This document shows positions 33,735-47,930 of a DNA stretch of 64,000 bases, piece by piece. The number at the start of each line of letters is the position of its first letter. Positions within the stretch are counted from its first letter, which is position 1. The notes below the pieces were generated by a model. That model saw nothing but the letters and a program-made list of their open reading frames with translations, ran no database searches and was not told the origin of the DNA. The stretch lies in contig CM043958.1 in NCBI GenBank assembly GCA_014529385.2, positions 150,916,793 to 150,980,792 of the forward strand, read 5' to 3'. The DNA is from Adiantum capillus-veneris. Its lineage: Eukaryota; Streptophyta; Polypodiopsida; Polypodiales; Pteridaceae. Both the position numbers and the translations under genes were made by a program.

Positions 33735-35820
33735 CTATTACTGCTTTCCACAGGTGAGTTTGCATAAGAAAGAAAACGGTAGGGGAAAGGATTGATTTTT
33801 CTGGTCCCTGGAGCAACCCTGAAAAGGTATGGCCACATGAGCCGATGCCCCTGTAGACGGTGTGCCTATGTGCTCAGCACAAGAGGCACTCACAACTCAT
33901 CACGCTGCAGTAACCACCTCACCAATTGAGTTTCGGTGTTTTAAAACCGTCCGCATTTATTAAAACTGAAGTAATCTTTCGTAGCTTCCCCTTCTACAGC
34001 AGCTACCTCCTCTGTGCACGGCCCTTAACCCCTGCCGACAACTTGCTCTCCACCTAGCCTGATGCCTGATGCCTTCACCTTCGCCTTCGCCTTCCTTCGC
34101 TTGCATCAAGAGAGATTCCTGTTTTTTTTTATATTTAAAAGTTTCCGGCCGGTGTCTGAATTCACAGCCAGCCTTGTTCACATAAAAATGTTTGTTGTGC
34201 TTATGTGCTCGTCCTCTTGGGTGGCCGGAGGCAAATCTGTGAGCGGCTGTGATTATGTGCTGAAACTTGCAGGCTAAACACCCATCAGGCCAGATTTCTT
34301 GTACGGTTTTATGTGCTCAAGCTATCCATCCAAGATCAAATTCAGCCTGGTGGTTTTTGGTTGGTGCCCACACAAGGGTTGGCAGTGATCCGAGGGAATC
34401 AAACAAGGGAGGAGCCAGTAGTAGTAGGTAGGTAGTAGTAGAAAATTGAGATTGATTAGAAATGGGAAAAGCCCTTGACCTTAGAACGCACAAAATTTCT
34501 CCATTGATTGATTTGGGAAAGTACTAGCTCTGGCGACCAAGCCTCTCCCATCCTAGCCTAGCATTTAGTGCTTTGTTGAGTGTCGGCACAAATTTTTAGA
34601 GGTATTGTGCTACTATTTGTTCTCTGTTTTAGACCTAGATGTCTACCGAAATGTACAACCATTGTGCCTCTACATACCATCACACTAAAAGTTTGTATAT
34701 AGAAACATTTTGAACCTCTCAGAGTTGGTTTTTTGAGTAGACAGTAGGCTGAAAGTCGCTTGTTTGTGCATTGGATACGTGTGCATATTGATTAGACACC
34801 ATCAATGGTTGTCCATGTGGTCTATCGCTGATTCTTGTTCTACTTTGGCTTGATCTTTCCTACGGCTATGGAACCTTAGGATCCGTTCATTCTAGCTGTC
34901 GACATCGGCAGTCATTGAGTCTAAAGGAGGTACAACTTGTGGATTGCTTTAGATATACCTATGACCATAAGGGTACTTTGACATATGCAATCCTCATTCG
35001 AAGAACCAAAACCAAAACCATCTTATCCTTCCTCAACTTGGCTCAATGATTTTGAGCCTCATGAGACCAACCAATTTGGGGTTTCTTGAAACAAGATCAA
35101 CCAGTGGGAGGATAATGATTTGAGGCTTCACTCTTATAATGCTCACTCTATGCAAAACAATATTGAAGGAGGTTCCCAAATAGGAGCATGCATATGGACT
35201 TTGGTAGAGGATTCTTGAAGAGTTGGAGGACAAGTCTTTTCATGGATACTTTGACTAGAATATTTGACTTGCAAGATGCAAGATATCTAGGATGACCTCA
35301 TTGCAACTGAAAGAGACATTTCTATGGTGTGCATGCTTCTTGAGCGAGACTTCTACCTTTCAAGCTTCCTAAGCTGTTTGATCCCTACTTCTAGAGTTTA
35401 CTCACTCCAATTGTGCCCCGAGGAGAGAGTAACCTCGCTCAAGCAAATTGAGCGCCACTTTGAGTATTGTTGGCGAGGCTCTTGGCATGGAAAGAGCCCT
35501 TATTGCTAAGGATGCAGGAGGCAAACTCAACAAGAAGCTCAAGATGGGGTGATTCAATAAAGAAGAAGAAGAAGAGCAAGGACATTCAATGTTGCCACAA
35601 GGAAGTTGAATATCAAAAGAAGAAGGCAGGGGGTAAGCTCGTTACCCACTGTAGCCGCTCCCCCCACTCTTTCCAACACCCCACCCCTCAGACGAACTCG
35701 CCCACCTCTCCTCTCCTCTCTGAATGTGTGTGTGTGTGCACGCGTGTGAGAAGGGGGGGGGGGGGGGGGGGGGGGGGGGAGGGGGGCTCATGTGCCTTAT
35801 TCGGACCAGTGATCAACAAA
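33292..35820. other. Downstream flank of VTE4; microsatellites, no gene seen
   Basis: The 3' UTR of VTE4 should start at 33292, but I see no clear AATAAA signal. A run of 31 G (33629-33659) is followed by (GA)n (33693-33724), and a G run of about 27 lies at 35753-35779. The region 33960-35700 has no frame with recognisable domains; 35033-35233 and 35324-35509 are short and unlike known genes. Confidence 0.6.
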
Positions 35821-35824
35821 TCAT

Positions 35825-36540
35825 CTATATACAAATGACGTTGAGATGTACATCACCCTCACATTTGACATACAAAGTGTGTTTACTTGTATAGTCACGA
35901 AAGCATTGTTTAACCAATTGAGTGTCAACTTTCTCATACCAAGCATGAGGAGACCGCTCCAAAACATATAGAGCTTTCTTGCATTTGCACACTTTCTTTT
36001 CTTGTCCTTTCTTGACAAAAAGGCAAGGTTGTGTTGCATATACTTTTTGAAATGTATCACCATTCAAGAAAGCAATGACAATGTTTGATTGATGTACATT
36101 TCATCCAAATAGACGGCTAATGTACATAGAAAATGAACAGTAGTCATAAGACAAGTGGGAGCAAAAGTCTCTTCGTAGTCAATGCCTTTCTATTGTGCAT
36201 AACCTTTTGCAACAAGTCTTGGCTTGTACTGATCAATCTCACCATCTGACTTACGTTTCATCTTGTAAACCCACTTTGTATAAAAAATGATCTTTTGCCG
36301 GGAGCCAAATTACATAAAGTCCACACTTCTTTTTGTACAAATGCATCATATATTTTTTGCATTGAAATATGTGCATCATCAAAAGACAGAGGTTCCTCTT
36401 CATCACATAAACTAGAAATAGCCAATGCGAGAGCTTGAACAAGCACAACTAGACATAGGAGTACCAATTTACTAGCACACAAATTATGCACCAACTGTTT
36501 ACCCCTAGTCTCTTCATTCTTATCCCTTTCCACACATCAA
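35825..36540 (-). pseudogene. Copia RT fragment, minus strand
   Basis: Minus-strand frames read KEVWTLCNLAPGKRSFF, then CLFVKKGQEKKVCKCKKALYVLERSPHAWYEK and QLVKQCF, matching the start of Copia RT (the LYGLKQAPRAWY region). Frameshifts and stops break it and the YVDD region is missing. It ends next to a poly-G tract. Confidence 0.75.
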
Positions 36541-36788
36541 TACATTATGTACATCTACATCAATACTAGGATGATCCGTGACATTTTTGAAAACTCCCAC
36601 CGATTGTACATCTCCTTCACAGAAACTTACATTGAAGTTTCCACCATTATAAATAGGCAACAAAGTGTCATAAATGCCCTATGAGCTTACATTACTCTTT
36701 GATACATAATAACAAGCCTTGAACGGAATCCTCCACAAATACATCTTGTCGTACACAAACCCCCAAAAAAAGCTCCCCATCTATATTT

Positions 36789-36791
36789 AGG

Positions 36792-36866
<75 letters not shown>

Positions 36867-36934
36867 TGGTATTACTAAATGCTTTACTTTCACCCTCCTA
36901 TATATTTTCCCCATCCCCCCCCCCCCCCCCCCCC
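36789..36934. repeat. (CT)n-(CA)n microsatellite and a C run
   Basis: CT from 36795 passes directly into CA to 36864; an 18-C tract lies at 36917-36934. Confidence 0.97.
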
Positions 36935-36980
36935 TCTTCTGAAGCACTCATGGGACACTGATTCATAACATGCCACTCAT

Positions 36981-37650
36981 TGTTAGGAAATAAGACGTAG
37001 CTAAATAGATAATTGAGTAGATTACTTAATGGAGAGAGACAGATTTATATACACGAGATTATAGAGTAGAGAGAGAGAGAGAGTTAATGGAGCTCCCACC
37101 TTGCTTCACTCTCACCACCTCACACTCACCTTGTTGCATCAACTTCACACTATGAAATGTGTGTAGAAATGGCCTCCTTTTATAGGCCAAAAGGGCTGCC
37201 CTCTCTTATGAGAGACAGCCATGTGTAGCCGCCCTTGTGCGAATAAGTCCAAATCGGACCCTCCAATCCGCCCATGTGTGGCCGCCCTTGAGAAGACAAG
37301 TCCGCTTTTGAATTCGGCCACCGGCCACCGGCCATTGACTTCCGACCACCGGCCATCAGCCATTGACTACCGGCCACCGGCCAACCGACCGGTTGTTTTT
37401 CGACCACTTTTCGACCACCGTCCGACCATAATATTCCGACGAAAAAGAATATTCCGGCGACAAAAAAAGTCTCAGGGGCCTCCGCTCCCGAGGCCTTTAA
37501 AGTTGCCCCTGATTCTTGTCTGTGAAAATTTTGGTTTTCGGTGAGTGGTTTTCCTTCACGCACGATGGCTTCTCCTCATAATGGGGGCCTTACAAATGTG
37601 CGCTTTTACTATAGAAAATTACAAGGGTAAATCAGGCTCCATACTTAACA
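36981..37650 (-). repeat. 3' LTR of the Copia (670 bp, shortened)
   Basis: It lacks about 110 bp that the other LTR has (41758 to about 41868) between the (GA)n tract and TTAATGGAGCTCCC. It has fewer copies of the CCACCGGCCA minisatellite, and carries an extra GGCGACAAAAAAAGTCTCAG stretch. PPT on the minus strand: AAGTGGGAGAT at 37651-37661. Confidence 0.95.
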
Positions 37651-37710
37651 ATCTCCCACTTGGAGACTGATCTCCAAACCAAACCTGTGACTGCTTTCCA
37701 TTCTGGCTTC

Positions 37711-40700
37711 TTATCCTTGAATGCTGATTGAAGATGAGCAAAAGCTCAACTTCTCCTTGTTGACCACCTTTGTAAACATGTCTGCAGGATTTTCACTTGT
37801 ATGCACCTTTCCTAGCTTTAGTTGTCCCTCTTCCAAAAGAGTGCGTATGAATTGATATCTCATCTCAATGTGCTTTGTCCTTGAATGAAAGGCTGAGTTC
37901 TTCGCAAGATGGATAGCGCTTTGGCTATCACTGTACAAGACACAATTGTCTTGTTTGAATCCAAGCTCTTCTAAGAATCTGTGAAGCCACAGAATTTCTT
38001 TGCTTGCCTCCGTCATTGCTACATACTCTGCTTCCGTGGTAGAAAGTGAAACCACTTTCTGCAGCTTTGAAGCCCAGCTTACTGCTGTGCCTCCAACCGT
38101 GAATACATAGCCAGTAGTGCTCCTTTGAGTATCTTTGTCACCTGCCATATCTGCATCACCATACCCTTCTAGAAAAATATCAGTTCCTCCAAAATACAAA
38201 GCATTTGTTGTTGTCCCTTTTAGATACCTAAGTATCCACTTCACAGCTTGCCAATGCTCTTTACCTGGGTTGTCCATGAATCTACTCACAACTCCCACTG
38301 CATGTGCAATGTCTGGCCTTGTCCAGACCATAGCATACATTAGAGAACCTACCGCTGCAGCATATGGAACTTTAGACATATAGGCTATCTCCTCTTGTGT
38401 CTTTGGACACATATCCTTCGTTAGTTTAAAATGACCAGCCAAAGGTGTAGAAATTGGTTTTGCATTTTGCATTGCAAACCTTTCTAGTACCTTGTTGATG
38501 TAATCTTCTTGAGATAGCTTTATTGTTTTCTTCGTCCTGTCCCTTGATATTTTCATACCAAGTATCCTCTTTGCAGCACCTAAATCTTTCATTGAAAAAG
38601 ATTTGGACAGCTCCTCTTTTAGGTCTTTGATGTCCTGCATATTAGCACTTGCAATCAACATGTCATCAACATACAACATTAGGATGATGAATTTCCCATC
38701 TCCCAAATTCTTCGTGTAGACGCAGTGATCCGAGTTGCATCTTGTGAATCCATGATCCAACATCCATCGATCAAACTTCAAGTACCATTGTCTTGATGCT
38801 TGCTTTAAACCATACAAGCTCTTCTTTAATCTGCAAACCATTTTCTCCTTACCTTTTACTTCATACCCCTTTGGTTGAAGCATGTAGATTTCCTCCTCTA
38901 ACTCATCGTGAGGGAATGCCGTATTTACATCCATTTGCTTGAGATTTAGATCATGAGCAGCCACAAGGCTTAAGACAAGCCTAATTGAGTTCATTTTTAC
39001 AACAGGAGAAAATATTTCATTGAAGTCAATACCTTTCTTTTGAGAAAAACCTTTTACCACAAGCCTAGACTTGTACCTTTTCTTCCCACCTTCTTCTTCC
39101 TTTAGCTTGTACACCCATTTGTTTTGAAGTGCCCGCTTACCTTTAGGCAACTCAACCAACTCCCATGTTTGGTTGCGATGTAGTGAGTCCATCTCCACTT
39201 GCATGCTCTTCGTCCATTCTTCTTTGGATTCATGTTGCATAGCTTCTTCATATGATTCCGGCTCTCCAGAATCTGAGATCAAGAGATGATTGAAGGAAGG
39301 AACAAACCTTTCTGGAGGTCTACTTGCTCTTGTAGATCTTCGGGGAATAGGTTGAGGCTCCTCATTTGGTTGACGTTGTTGCACATTGTCACCGTTTGCA
39401 GTCCTTGAGTCTTCACCGTCCTCAAGCTCCATGTACTCATCACCTGTTTCTTTTGTTTGTTTTCTTTCCAAGTAATCTTTGTACATATTTTGTTCGTTAA
39501 AAATTACATCCCTACTCCTTAAGATTTTACCATCTTCAGGATTCCATAGGCGATACCCAAAGTCTCCTTCTCCATAGCCAATGAAGAAACACTTTTTGGA
39601 CTTTGCATCTAACTTTGATCTTAGGCTTCTATCTATGTGCATGAAAGCCTCACACCCAAACACTTTGAGAAATGCATAATTCACCGGTTTACCTGTCCAT
39701 GCCTCTTCTGGAACTCCCCCATCCAATGCCGTTGAGGGTGACCGATTGATTAAGTACACAGACGTACTTACAGCTTCCGCCCAAAGCTCAAGCGGTAGGC
39801 CTGCATGTAGCCGCATGCTTCGTGCTCGTTCCATGATTGTCCTGTTCATCCTTTCCGAAATCCCATTTTGTTGAGGTGTCCTTGGGGTTGTCCTTTGCCT
39901 CCGAATGCCATTGCTAGCACAAAAGCTTTCAAAAGCTTGGCTGCAATATTCGCCTCCATTGTCGGATCTGAGGCATTTAACCTTGGTACCTGTTTCATTC
40001 TCCACAAAGGCTTTCCACCTTTGAAATATGGAAAATACATCGGATTTATTCTTCATGACATAAACCCATGTTTTTCTAGTCGCATCGTCTATGAATGTTA
40101 CATAGTACAATGAGCCACCAAGTGATGGTGTACTTGCAGGACCCCAAACATCAGAATGAACCAACTCAAGTTTTTTATTTTTTCTTTCATTTCCTGATTT
40201 TTGAAATTTTACCCTCTTTTGTTTACCATAAACACAATCTTCACAGAACTCTAAGTCCACTTCTTTCAAACCTGGTAGAAGCTTCTTTGTTTGAAGGATT
40301 TGCATTCCTTTGGCACTCATATGCCCAAGTCGGTAGTGCCACACCGCACTGTCAACTTCTGTAGTTGCTGCACAAGATGAAGGTTGCGTGCTAACAGTAC
40401 ACAAGTAAAGTGTAGCGACTTTTTCACCCTTGGCAACCACCAAAGATCCCTTTGAGATCTTCCACCGTTTGTTTCCGAATGCAATGTTGTGACCTTCATC
40501 GTCCAATTGTCCTGTATAGATCAAATTTTTGCGAAGAGAAGGAACATGCCTAACATCTTTAAGCTTCCATTCATTTTCGTTAGCATTTTTGACAGAAACT
40601 GTACCTTTGCCGACAATCTCACAAGCTTCATCATCTCCCAAGTATACATACCCAAAATTACCTTTGGTGTAGTCTTGTAAATGTTGCTTGTGTGGTGTCG

Positions 40701-40989
40701 CATGGAATGAAGCTTCGGAATCTACTATCCAAGAATTAGACACATTGTCTAATGAGAGAATTAGAGCATCTTGCTCTACTTTACCTGCCACATTGGCCTC
40801 CGATGTTGGCTTGTTGTCTTGAGACTCTGTCTCCTTCTTCTTCTTGGACCAGCAATCCTTCTTGACGTGGCCCTTCTTGCCGCAGTTCCAACATTCAAGA
40901 ACTGACTTTGTTCGTGATTTGCTCCGTCTTGAGTGATCACGACCCTTTTGGTTTTTGAACCTCTCCTTAGGCCTTCCTCTTGTTTCCAC
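37711..40989 (-). CDS. Copia polyprotein: CCHC knuckle, protease, integrase, RT, RNase H
   Basis: The frame is 1,092 codons with no stop. CCHC knuckle C33-C36-H41-C46; protease motif DSEA at 90-93 where Copia enzymes have DSGA; GAG-pre-integrase H218, H223, C249, C252; integrase triad D279, D343, E379 with the 35-residue spacing; RT about 600-850 with QMDVNTAFPHDELEEEIY and YVDD 773-776; RNase H about 940-1080 with SLSTTEAEY and ADMFTK. The domain order PR-IN-RT-RH is that of Copia. It overlaps the gag frame by 23 bases in another frame. The Glu in the protease loop would probably impair cleavage; otherwise the protein looks complete. Confidence 0.93.
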   Translation of the reverse strand: METRGRPKERFKNQKGRDHSRRSKSRTKSVLECWNCGKKGHVKKDCWSKKKKETESQDNKPTSEANVAGKVEQDALILSLDNVSNSWIVDSEASFHATPHKQHLQDYTKGNFGYVYLGDDEACEIVGKGTVSVKNANENEWKLKDVRHVPSLRKNLIYTGQLDDEGHNIAFGNKRWKISKGSLVVAKGEKVATLYLCTVSTQPSSCAATTEVDSAVWHYRLGHMSAKGMQILQTKKLLPGLKEVDLEFCEDCVYGKQKRVKFQKSGNERKNKKLELVHSDVWGPASTPSLGGSLYYVTFIDDATRKTWVYVMKNKSDVFSIFQRWKAFVENETGTKVKCLRSDNGGEYCSQAFESFCASNGIRRQRTTPRTPQQNGISERMNRTIMERARSMRLHAGLPLELWAEAVSTSVYLINRSPSTALDGGVPEEAWTGKPVNYAFLKVFGCEAFMHIDRSLRSKLDAKSKKCFFIGYGEGDFGYRLWNPEDGKILRSRDVIFNEQNMYKDYLERKQTKETGDEYMELEDGEDSRTANGDNVQQRQPNEEPQPIPRRSTRASRPPERFVPSFNHLLISDSGEPESYEEAMQHESKEEWTKSMQVEMDSLHRNQTWELVELPKGKRALQNKWVYKLKEEEGGKKRYKSRLVVKGFSQKKGIDFNEIFSPVVKMNSIRLVLSLVAAHDLNLKQMDVNTAFPHDELEEEIYMLQPKGYEVKGKEKMVCRLKKSLYGLKQASRQWYLKFDRWMLDHGFTRCNSDHCVYTKNLGDGKFIILMLYVDDMLIASANMQDIKDLKEELSKSFSMKDLGAAKRILGMKISRDRTKKTIKLSQEDYINKVLERFAMQNAKPISTPLAGHFKLTKDMCPKTQEEIAYMSKVPYAAAVGSLMYAMVWTRPDIAHAVGVVSRFMDNPGKEHWQAVKWILRYLKGTTTNALYFGGTDIFLEGYGDADMAGDKDTQRSTTGYVFTVGGTAVSWASKLQKVVSLSTTEAEYVAMTEASKEILWLHRFLEELGFKQDNCVLYSDSQSAIHLAKNSAFHSRTKHIEMRYQFIRTLLEEGQLKLGKVHTSENPADMFTKVVNKEKLSFCSSSISIQG

Positions 40990-41590
40990 TGATAGTGCAG
41001 CACTTGATGATTCTCCTTCGCATTTCCTCGCTTAGGAGAACACCCACAACTTCATAAAACTTAAGAGTATTTGTGCCAGAGATAGAATTACTTACAGCCA
41101 TCACAAGGCTGTCCCAACTATCCGGTAGAGATGATAGTATAAGGAGAGCTCGCACTTCGTCATCGAAATTGATTTTCACTGATCGAAGTTGACTTATGTT
41201 TGTGTTAAAGTCATTTAGGTGTTCTGCAACTGAACCATTTTCTGCCATCTTTAGATTGAACAAGCGCTTCATAAGAAATACCTTATTGGATGCCGATGGT
41301 TTCTCGTAGAAGTCGTCAAGTGACTTCATCAAGTCCTCCGTGGTCTTCATCTCCGAAACATTGAAGGCCACCGTTGATGCCAAGCTTAACCGGATTGTTC
41401 CCAGTGCCTTTCGATCAAGGACAATCCATGCTTCATCTATCATTGTTGCGGGCTTCTTCGCAAGACCGCCTAGTGGCAAATAGAGGTCCTTCTGGTAGAG
41501 ATAGTCTTCAATCTGCATCTTCCAATGTCGGTAGTTTTTGCCGTTGAACTTCTCAATCTTGAGCTTCCCTTCCTCCGCCATAACTCCCAC
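40967..41590 (-). CDS. Copia gag (207 codons), frameshifted before the knuckle
   Basis: ATG near 41590 (a second at 41578) opens a gag of the UBN2 type: FNGKNYRHWKMQIEDYL, ALGTIRLSLA, KVFLMKRLFNLKMAENGS, LLILSSLPDSWDSL. The frame runs into KCCTISGNKRKA-stop at 40967, whereas the pol frame (ALSVETRGRPKERF) supplies the expected continuation just before the knuckle. A net one-base shift near 41020 would join them. Gag is the structural protein of the particle. Whether the shift is a mutation or a recoding site cannot be told here. Confidence 0.9.
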   Translation of the reverse strand: MGVMAEEGKLKIEKFNGKNYRHWKMQIEDYLYQKDLYLPLGGLAKKPATMIDEAWIVLDRKALGTIRLSLASTVAFNVSEMKTTEDLMKSLDDFYEKPSASNKVFLMKRLFNLKMAENGSVAEHLNDFNTNISQLRSVKINFDDEVRALLILSSLPDSWDSLVMAVSNSISGTNTLKFYEVVGVLLSEEMRRRIIKCCTISGNKRKA

Positions 41591-41636
41591 TCAATTCAAG
41601 GAATCCTTTCCTTGAGATAATTTAGCTACGAGCAAA

Positions 41637-41652
41637 CCTTGCTCTGATACCA
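41637..41652 (-). promoter_or_regulatory. Primer binding site (iMet) of the Copia
   Basis: The minus strand reads TGGTATCAGAGCAAGG two bases after the LTR end, the standard plant Copia PBS. Confidence 0.92.
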
Positions 41653-41654
41653 GT

Positions 41655-42455
41655 TGTTAGGAAATAAGACGTAGCTAAATAGATAATTGAGTAGATTACT
41701 TAATGGAGAGAGACAGATTTATATACACGAGATTATAGAGTAGAGAGAGAGAGAGAGTACACACGATATACGTGGTTCACCCAATGTGGGCTACGTCCAC
41801 GGGAAAGCAGCCACTCAATGGCTTTAGTACTTCAAAACAAGAAGTAGTTTACAAAGGGATTATACCCTTAATGGAGCTCCCACCTTGCTTCACTCTCACC
41901 ACCTCACACTCACCTTGTTGCATCAACTTCACACTATGAAATGTGTGTAGAAATGGCCTCCTTTTATAGGCCAAAAGGGCTGTCCTCTCTTATGAGAGAC
42001 AGCCATGTGTAGCCGCCCTTGTGCGAATAAGTCCAAATCGGACCCTCCAATCCGCCCATGTGTGGCCGCCCTTGAGAAGACAAGTCCGCTTTTGAATTCA
42101 GCCACCGGTCATTGAATTCGGCCACTGGCCACCGACCATTGACTTCCGACCACCGACCACCGGCCATTGACTTCCGACCACCGGCCATCAGCCATTGACT
42201 ACCGGCCACCGGCCAACCGACCGGTTGTTTTCCGACCACTTTCCGGCCGCCGTCCGGCCATAATATTCCGGCGAAAAAGAATATTCCGCCCCCGAGGCCT
42301 TTAAAGTTGCCCTTGATTCTTGTCTGTGAAAATTTTGGTTTTCGGTGAGTGGTTTTCCTTCACGCACGATGGCTTCTCCTCATAATGGGGGCCTTACAAA
42401 TGTGCGCTTTTACCACAGAAAATTACAAGGGTAAATCAGGCTCCATACTTAACAC
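41655..42455 (-). repeat. 5' LTR of the Copia (801 bp)
   Basis: It contains the CGTGGTTCACCC...GGGCTACGTCCACGGG segment common in plant Copia LTRs, absent from the shortened 3' LTR, and a CCACCGGCCATTGACTTCCGA-type minisatellite at 42100-42230 with more copies than its partner. Confidence 0.95.
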
Positions 42456-44600
42456 TCATGGCCGGTGGGACTAAGCCCTTGCATAAAATAACTCTCCTAA
42501 AAATAGACGTAAGTAAAAACATTGGGCTCTCATGAGGCGGCTTGCGCATCCTGGGCTGAGATCTCCCCTTGCAAAGTTTCTGTGCATCACTTGAAGACGC
42601 TTAGCAGGAGGGCGGCTTGCCTCTCTCACCGATCATGCTCAGGAAATGAAGCTCAACCTCTATAAATAAGATGAGGGCGCACCCTGCCCCTCACTTAGCT
42701 CTGGAGTAGGTATTTCTTTCTGTTTTTTTTCGCTACTGTCTGATCTTGCCAACATGGAGCTCGCAGCTCAAGTGACACAGGTACCTTACTAAGCTAAGGA
42801 TTTTGTTCAAGTAATGTTGCAATACCTTGCATAGTAAGAAAGGAATGAAGTTGTCTGAGCTTTACACTGTGTACTTCTTGCTTTGCCTAAAGCACTTGAG
42901 CAAAATAATGGATTCTTTTTCCTGCATATAATCGGCTTAGAAAGTAGCCGCTGCATAATTTTGACTATTGTACTGTGAGGTTTTTTTGAGCCTTGGGACT
43001 GCTTGTGCATACAAAGCATAAGGTTTTTTTTGCAGACTGTGTATAAATGTTATTTTTTGTTGATGTTCTTTTACAAAGCTTGATATGGTAAACACCCCCG
43101 CCTTGTATAAAAGCGTCTCCTGACCTCGGAATGAATAGGTCGCCTCTGTAGTATACTGAAGGATATGTTGATTCTTGTAAATTGTTGTAGGATCATGAGC
43201 TTGACTGGTTATTTTGCTAAAGCCTTGACATCATGGCTGGCCTTGGGTCTTTTGTGCATAGAAAACGTTGGTCGGTGGTTGTTTTGCAATAAGGGTAGCC
43301 TCAGGAAGGTATAAAGGGCTTCATCTCCGCATAAAGCTACTTGTGCATATATGGGAGTATGTGTATGTATGTATATGGTTGTGAACATCATGGTTGGCTT
43401 GATGGCCATTCCTAACACATGCTACAGTTGGATGTGGATACAAAAATCGGGACTGATACTGTGTCTCGACTGTATAAATGGTGGCAACATAGGGGTTATG
43501 GCCAATGGGCCACTTGGCTCTGACACTGGCATAAATAAACTGCTTTATGACAGGTTTTTTTTCGCTTTTATAACTGGTTTTTTTCTCTCTCTCTCTCTAA
43601 GGAGGTAGAGGCATCTAATTGCTGGCAGCTTTCGAAAAATGGTTGGTTTTTTCTATGATTAACTGGTTATAACTGTGGCTTATCACAATTGGTAGCTCAT
43701 ATCAGGCTGGACACTAACAGTCTGTGATAACCTGGAATTTTGTGAAGGTAAGTATACATCAGCTCACACAATTTTTTGGCTTTGGAAAAAAGCTATGGTT
43801 GGTAGGGCCGAACATTATTGTTCTTGAAAACTACTAATGACTGATGAAAATAAAGGTAAGTATATGGCCGGGTTTATTTTGGCTTGGGTATAGCTCCCAA
43901 GCTTTTGCCAAAAAAAAGAGGTTTAAAAAAAGAGCGGGTCTTACTACTCTCTTGACCGGTTACATGGTTGTCTTATTGGTTTTAAACATAAAGGTTGTCA
44001 CTACCCTCATCCGTGTTTTTATACATAGCTACTAAGCTATGGCTCATAGTTTTACTTTTGATGGACTTCACCATAGACTATAAAGTGGTATGAAAGACTG
44101 CTAAACATACCAAATCTAATGAATAAACTTGCTTGTCTAAAGTAATTAAAACCTATAAGATGGACATGGATAACAATTGATATAGTCCATTGATACCTGT
44201 AAAACACATCCAAGGCTAACAGAATTGTTGTCTTGTTTGGATGGATGCAGGGAAGGACTCTATTTTATCTTGGAGGGTTTTCTTTTCTTTGGCAAGCAAC
44301 ATTACTGTGATGAAATACCCACTGAGGAACGGGGAGGTTTTTTTACTACCAACCCTACTGAAAGAGGACCTCTTTCTTACAATCATTTTACCTAAATAAT
44401 TCTGATACTGAGTTATTTTTGTACATATCAGCTCATTGTTCCTTGGCTAGCTGTCTTTTGAATGTAAAAATTCAATTATGTCTTATTAGTTAAGATTTAA
44501 ACAGCCACACACACACACACACACACACACACAACACACACACACACACACACACACAGATGTAGCCATGCACACAAACCCTAAAAAAAGCTCCCCATCT
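42456..44600 (+). other. Intergenic DNA with a possible core promoter and short first exon
   Basis: TATA-like CTATAAATAAG at about 42660 precedes an ATG at 42753 reading MELAAQVTQ and a donor-like CAG|GTACCT. I found no matching second exon downstream, so this is only a candidate. The rest is T-rich with a second TATA-like TGTATAAAAGCG near 43104 and no coding similarity. (AC)n runs lie at 44509-44559. Confidence 0.3.
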
Positions 44601-45210
44601 GCAAATCTATTGCTACTCCAATAGCATGCTTGAACTTAAGTCTTCATGATGTTGGATATCTTGCGGATGTCACTCTTTATGAGACTATTATTGAATTCTC
44701 ACAAGTCAACAAATTTATGCATAGCCCATGGTCTAAGCATCTGCATAATGTCAAAAGGATCTTTCGCCACTTGAGTGGCACTTTACATCATGGGTTGTTT
44801 TTATCCCAGGGGATCATTGTTGCAAATTTGCATGCATTTTCAGACTCATATTGGGCCGGTTGTTATGACACCCAAGTGTCCACAAGTGGTTTTTGTTTTA
44901 TGCTCGGTAGTTCATGTATATCGTGGTTGAGCAAGAAGCAAATTATTATGCCGACTTCCAGTCGTGAGACTAAATACAGGGCAGTCTCCATAGCTAGATT
45001 GAGTGTGCATGGCTTAGACGCCTTATGTCTGATTTGGGTATTGGACATGACATTACCAACATCCTTTACACTGATAGTCAGAGTCTATTGACAGTTCCCA
45101 GGAACCCACTTTTTTGTACTCGCACAACGCATATTGAGGTGCATTATCACTATAACAAGGAAAGATACTCAACAAGAGAGATCAACTTGGCTTATGTGTT
45201 GACTTAGAAT
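44600..45210 (+). pseudogene. Copia RT end and RNase H fragment, plus strand
   Basis: Frame 44630-45091 reads FMHSPWSKHLHNVKRIFRHL, HAFSDSYWAGCYDTQVSTSG and SCISWLSKKQ, the RT tail and RNase H of Copia; 45025-45207 continues in another frame with LYTDSQSLLTVPRNP and RTTHIEVHYH. A frameshift separates them. The RT catalytic part is missing on the left. No LTR or PPT was identified on the right. Confidence 0.82.

Positions 45211-47930
<2,720 letters not shown>

Larger units (their letters stand above)
36981..42455 (-). mobile_element. Structurally complete Copia retrotransposon, 5,475 bp, minus orientation
   Basis: LTRs at 36981-37650 and 41655-42455 both run TGTTAGGAAATAAG to CATACTTAACA on the plus strand. 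The 5-bp CTCAT flanks the element on both sides (36976-36980 and 42456-42460), a perfect target site duplication. A PBS and PPT sit at the expected places. The interior holds gag (40967-41590) and a 1,092-codon pol frame (37711-40989). The LTRs are near-identical in sequence but differ by several indels (670 vs 801 bp). Confidence 0.97.

Noticed and set aside
33506-33795. Overlapping open frames across poly-G and (GA)n
   Set aside because: The translations are runs of Gly, Arg and Glu from the microsatellite; both strands stay open only because of simple sequence.
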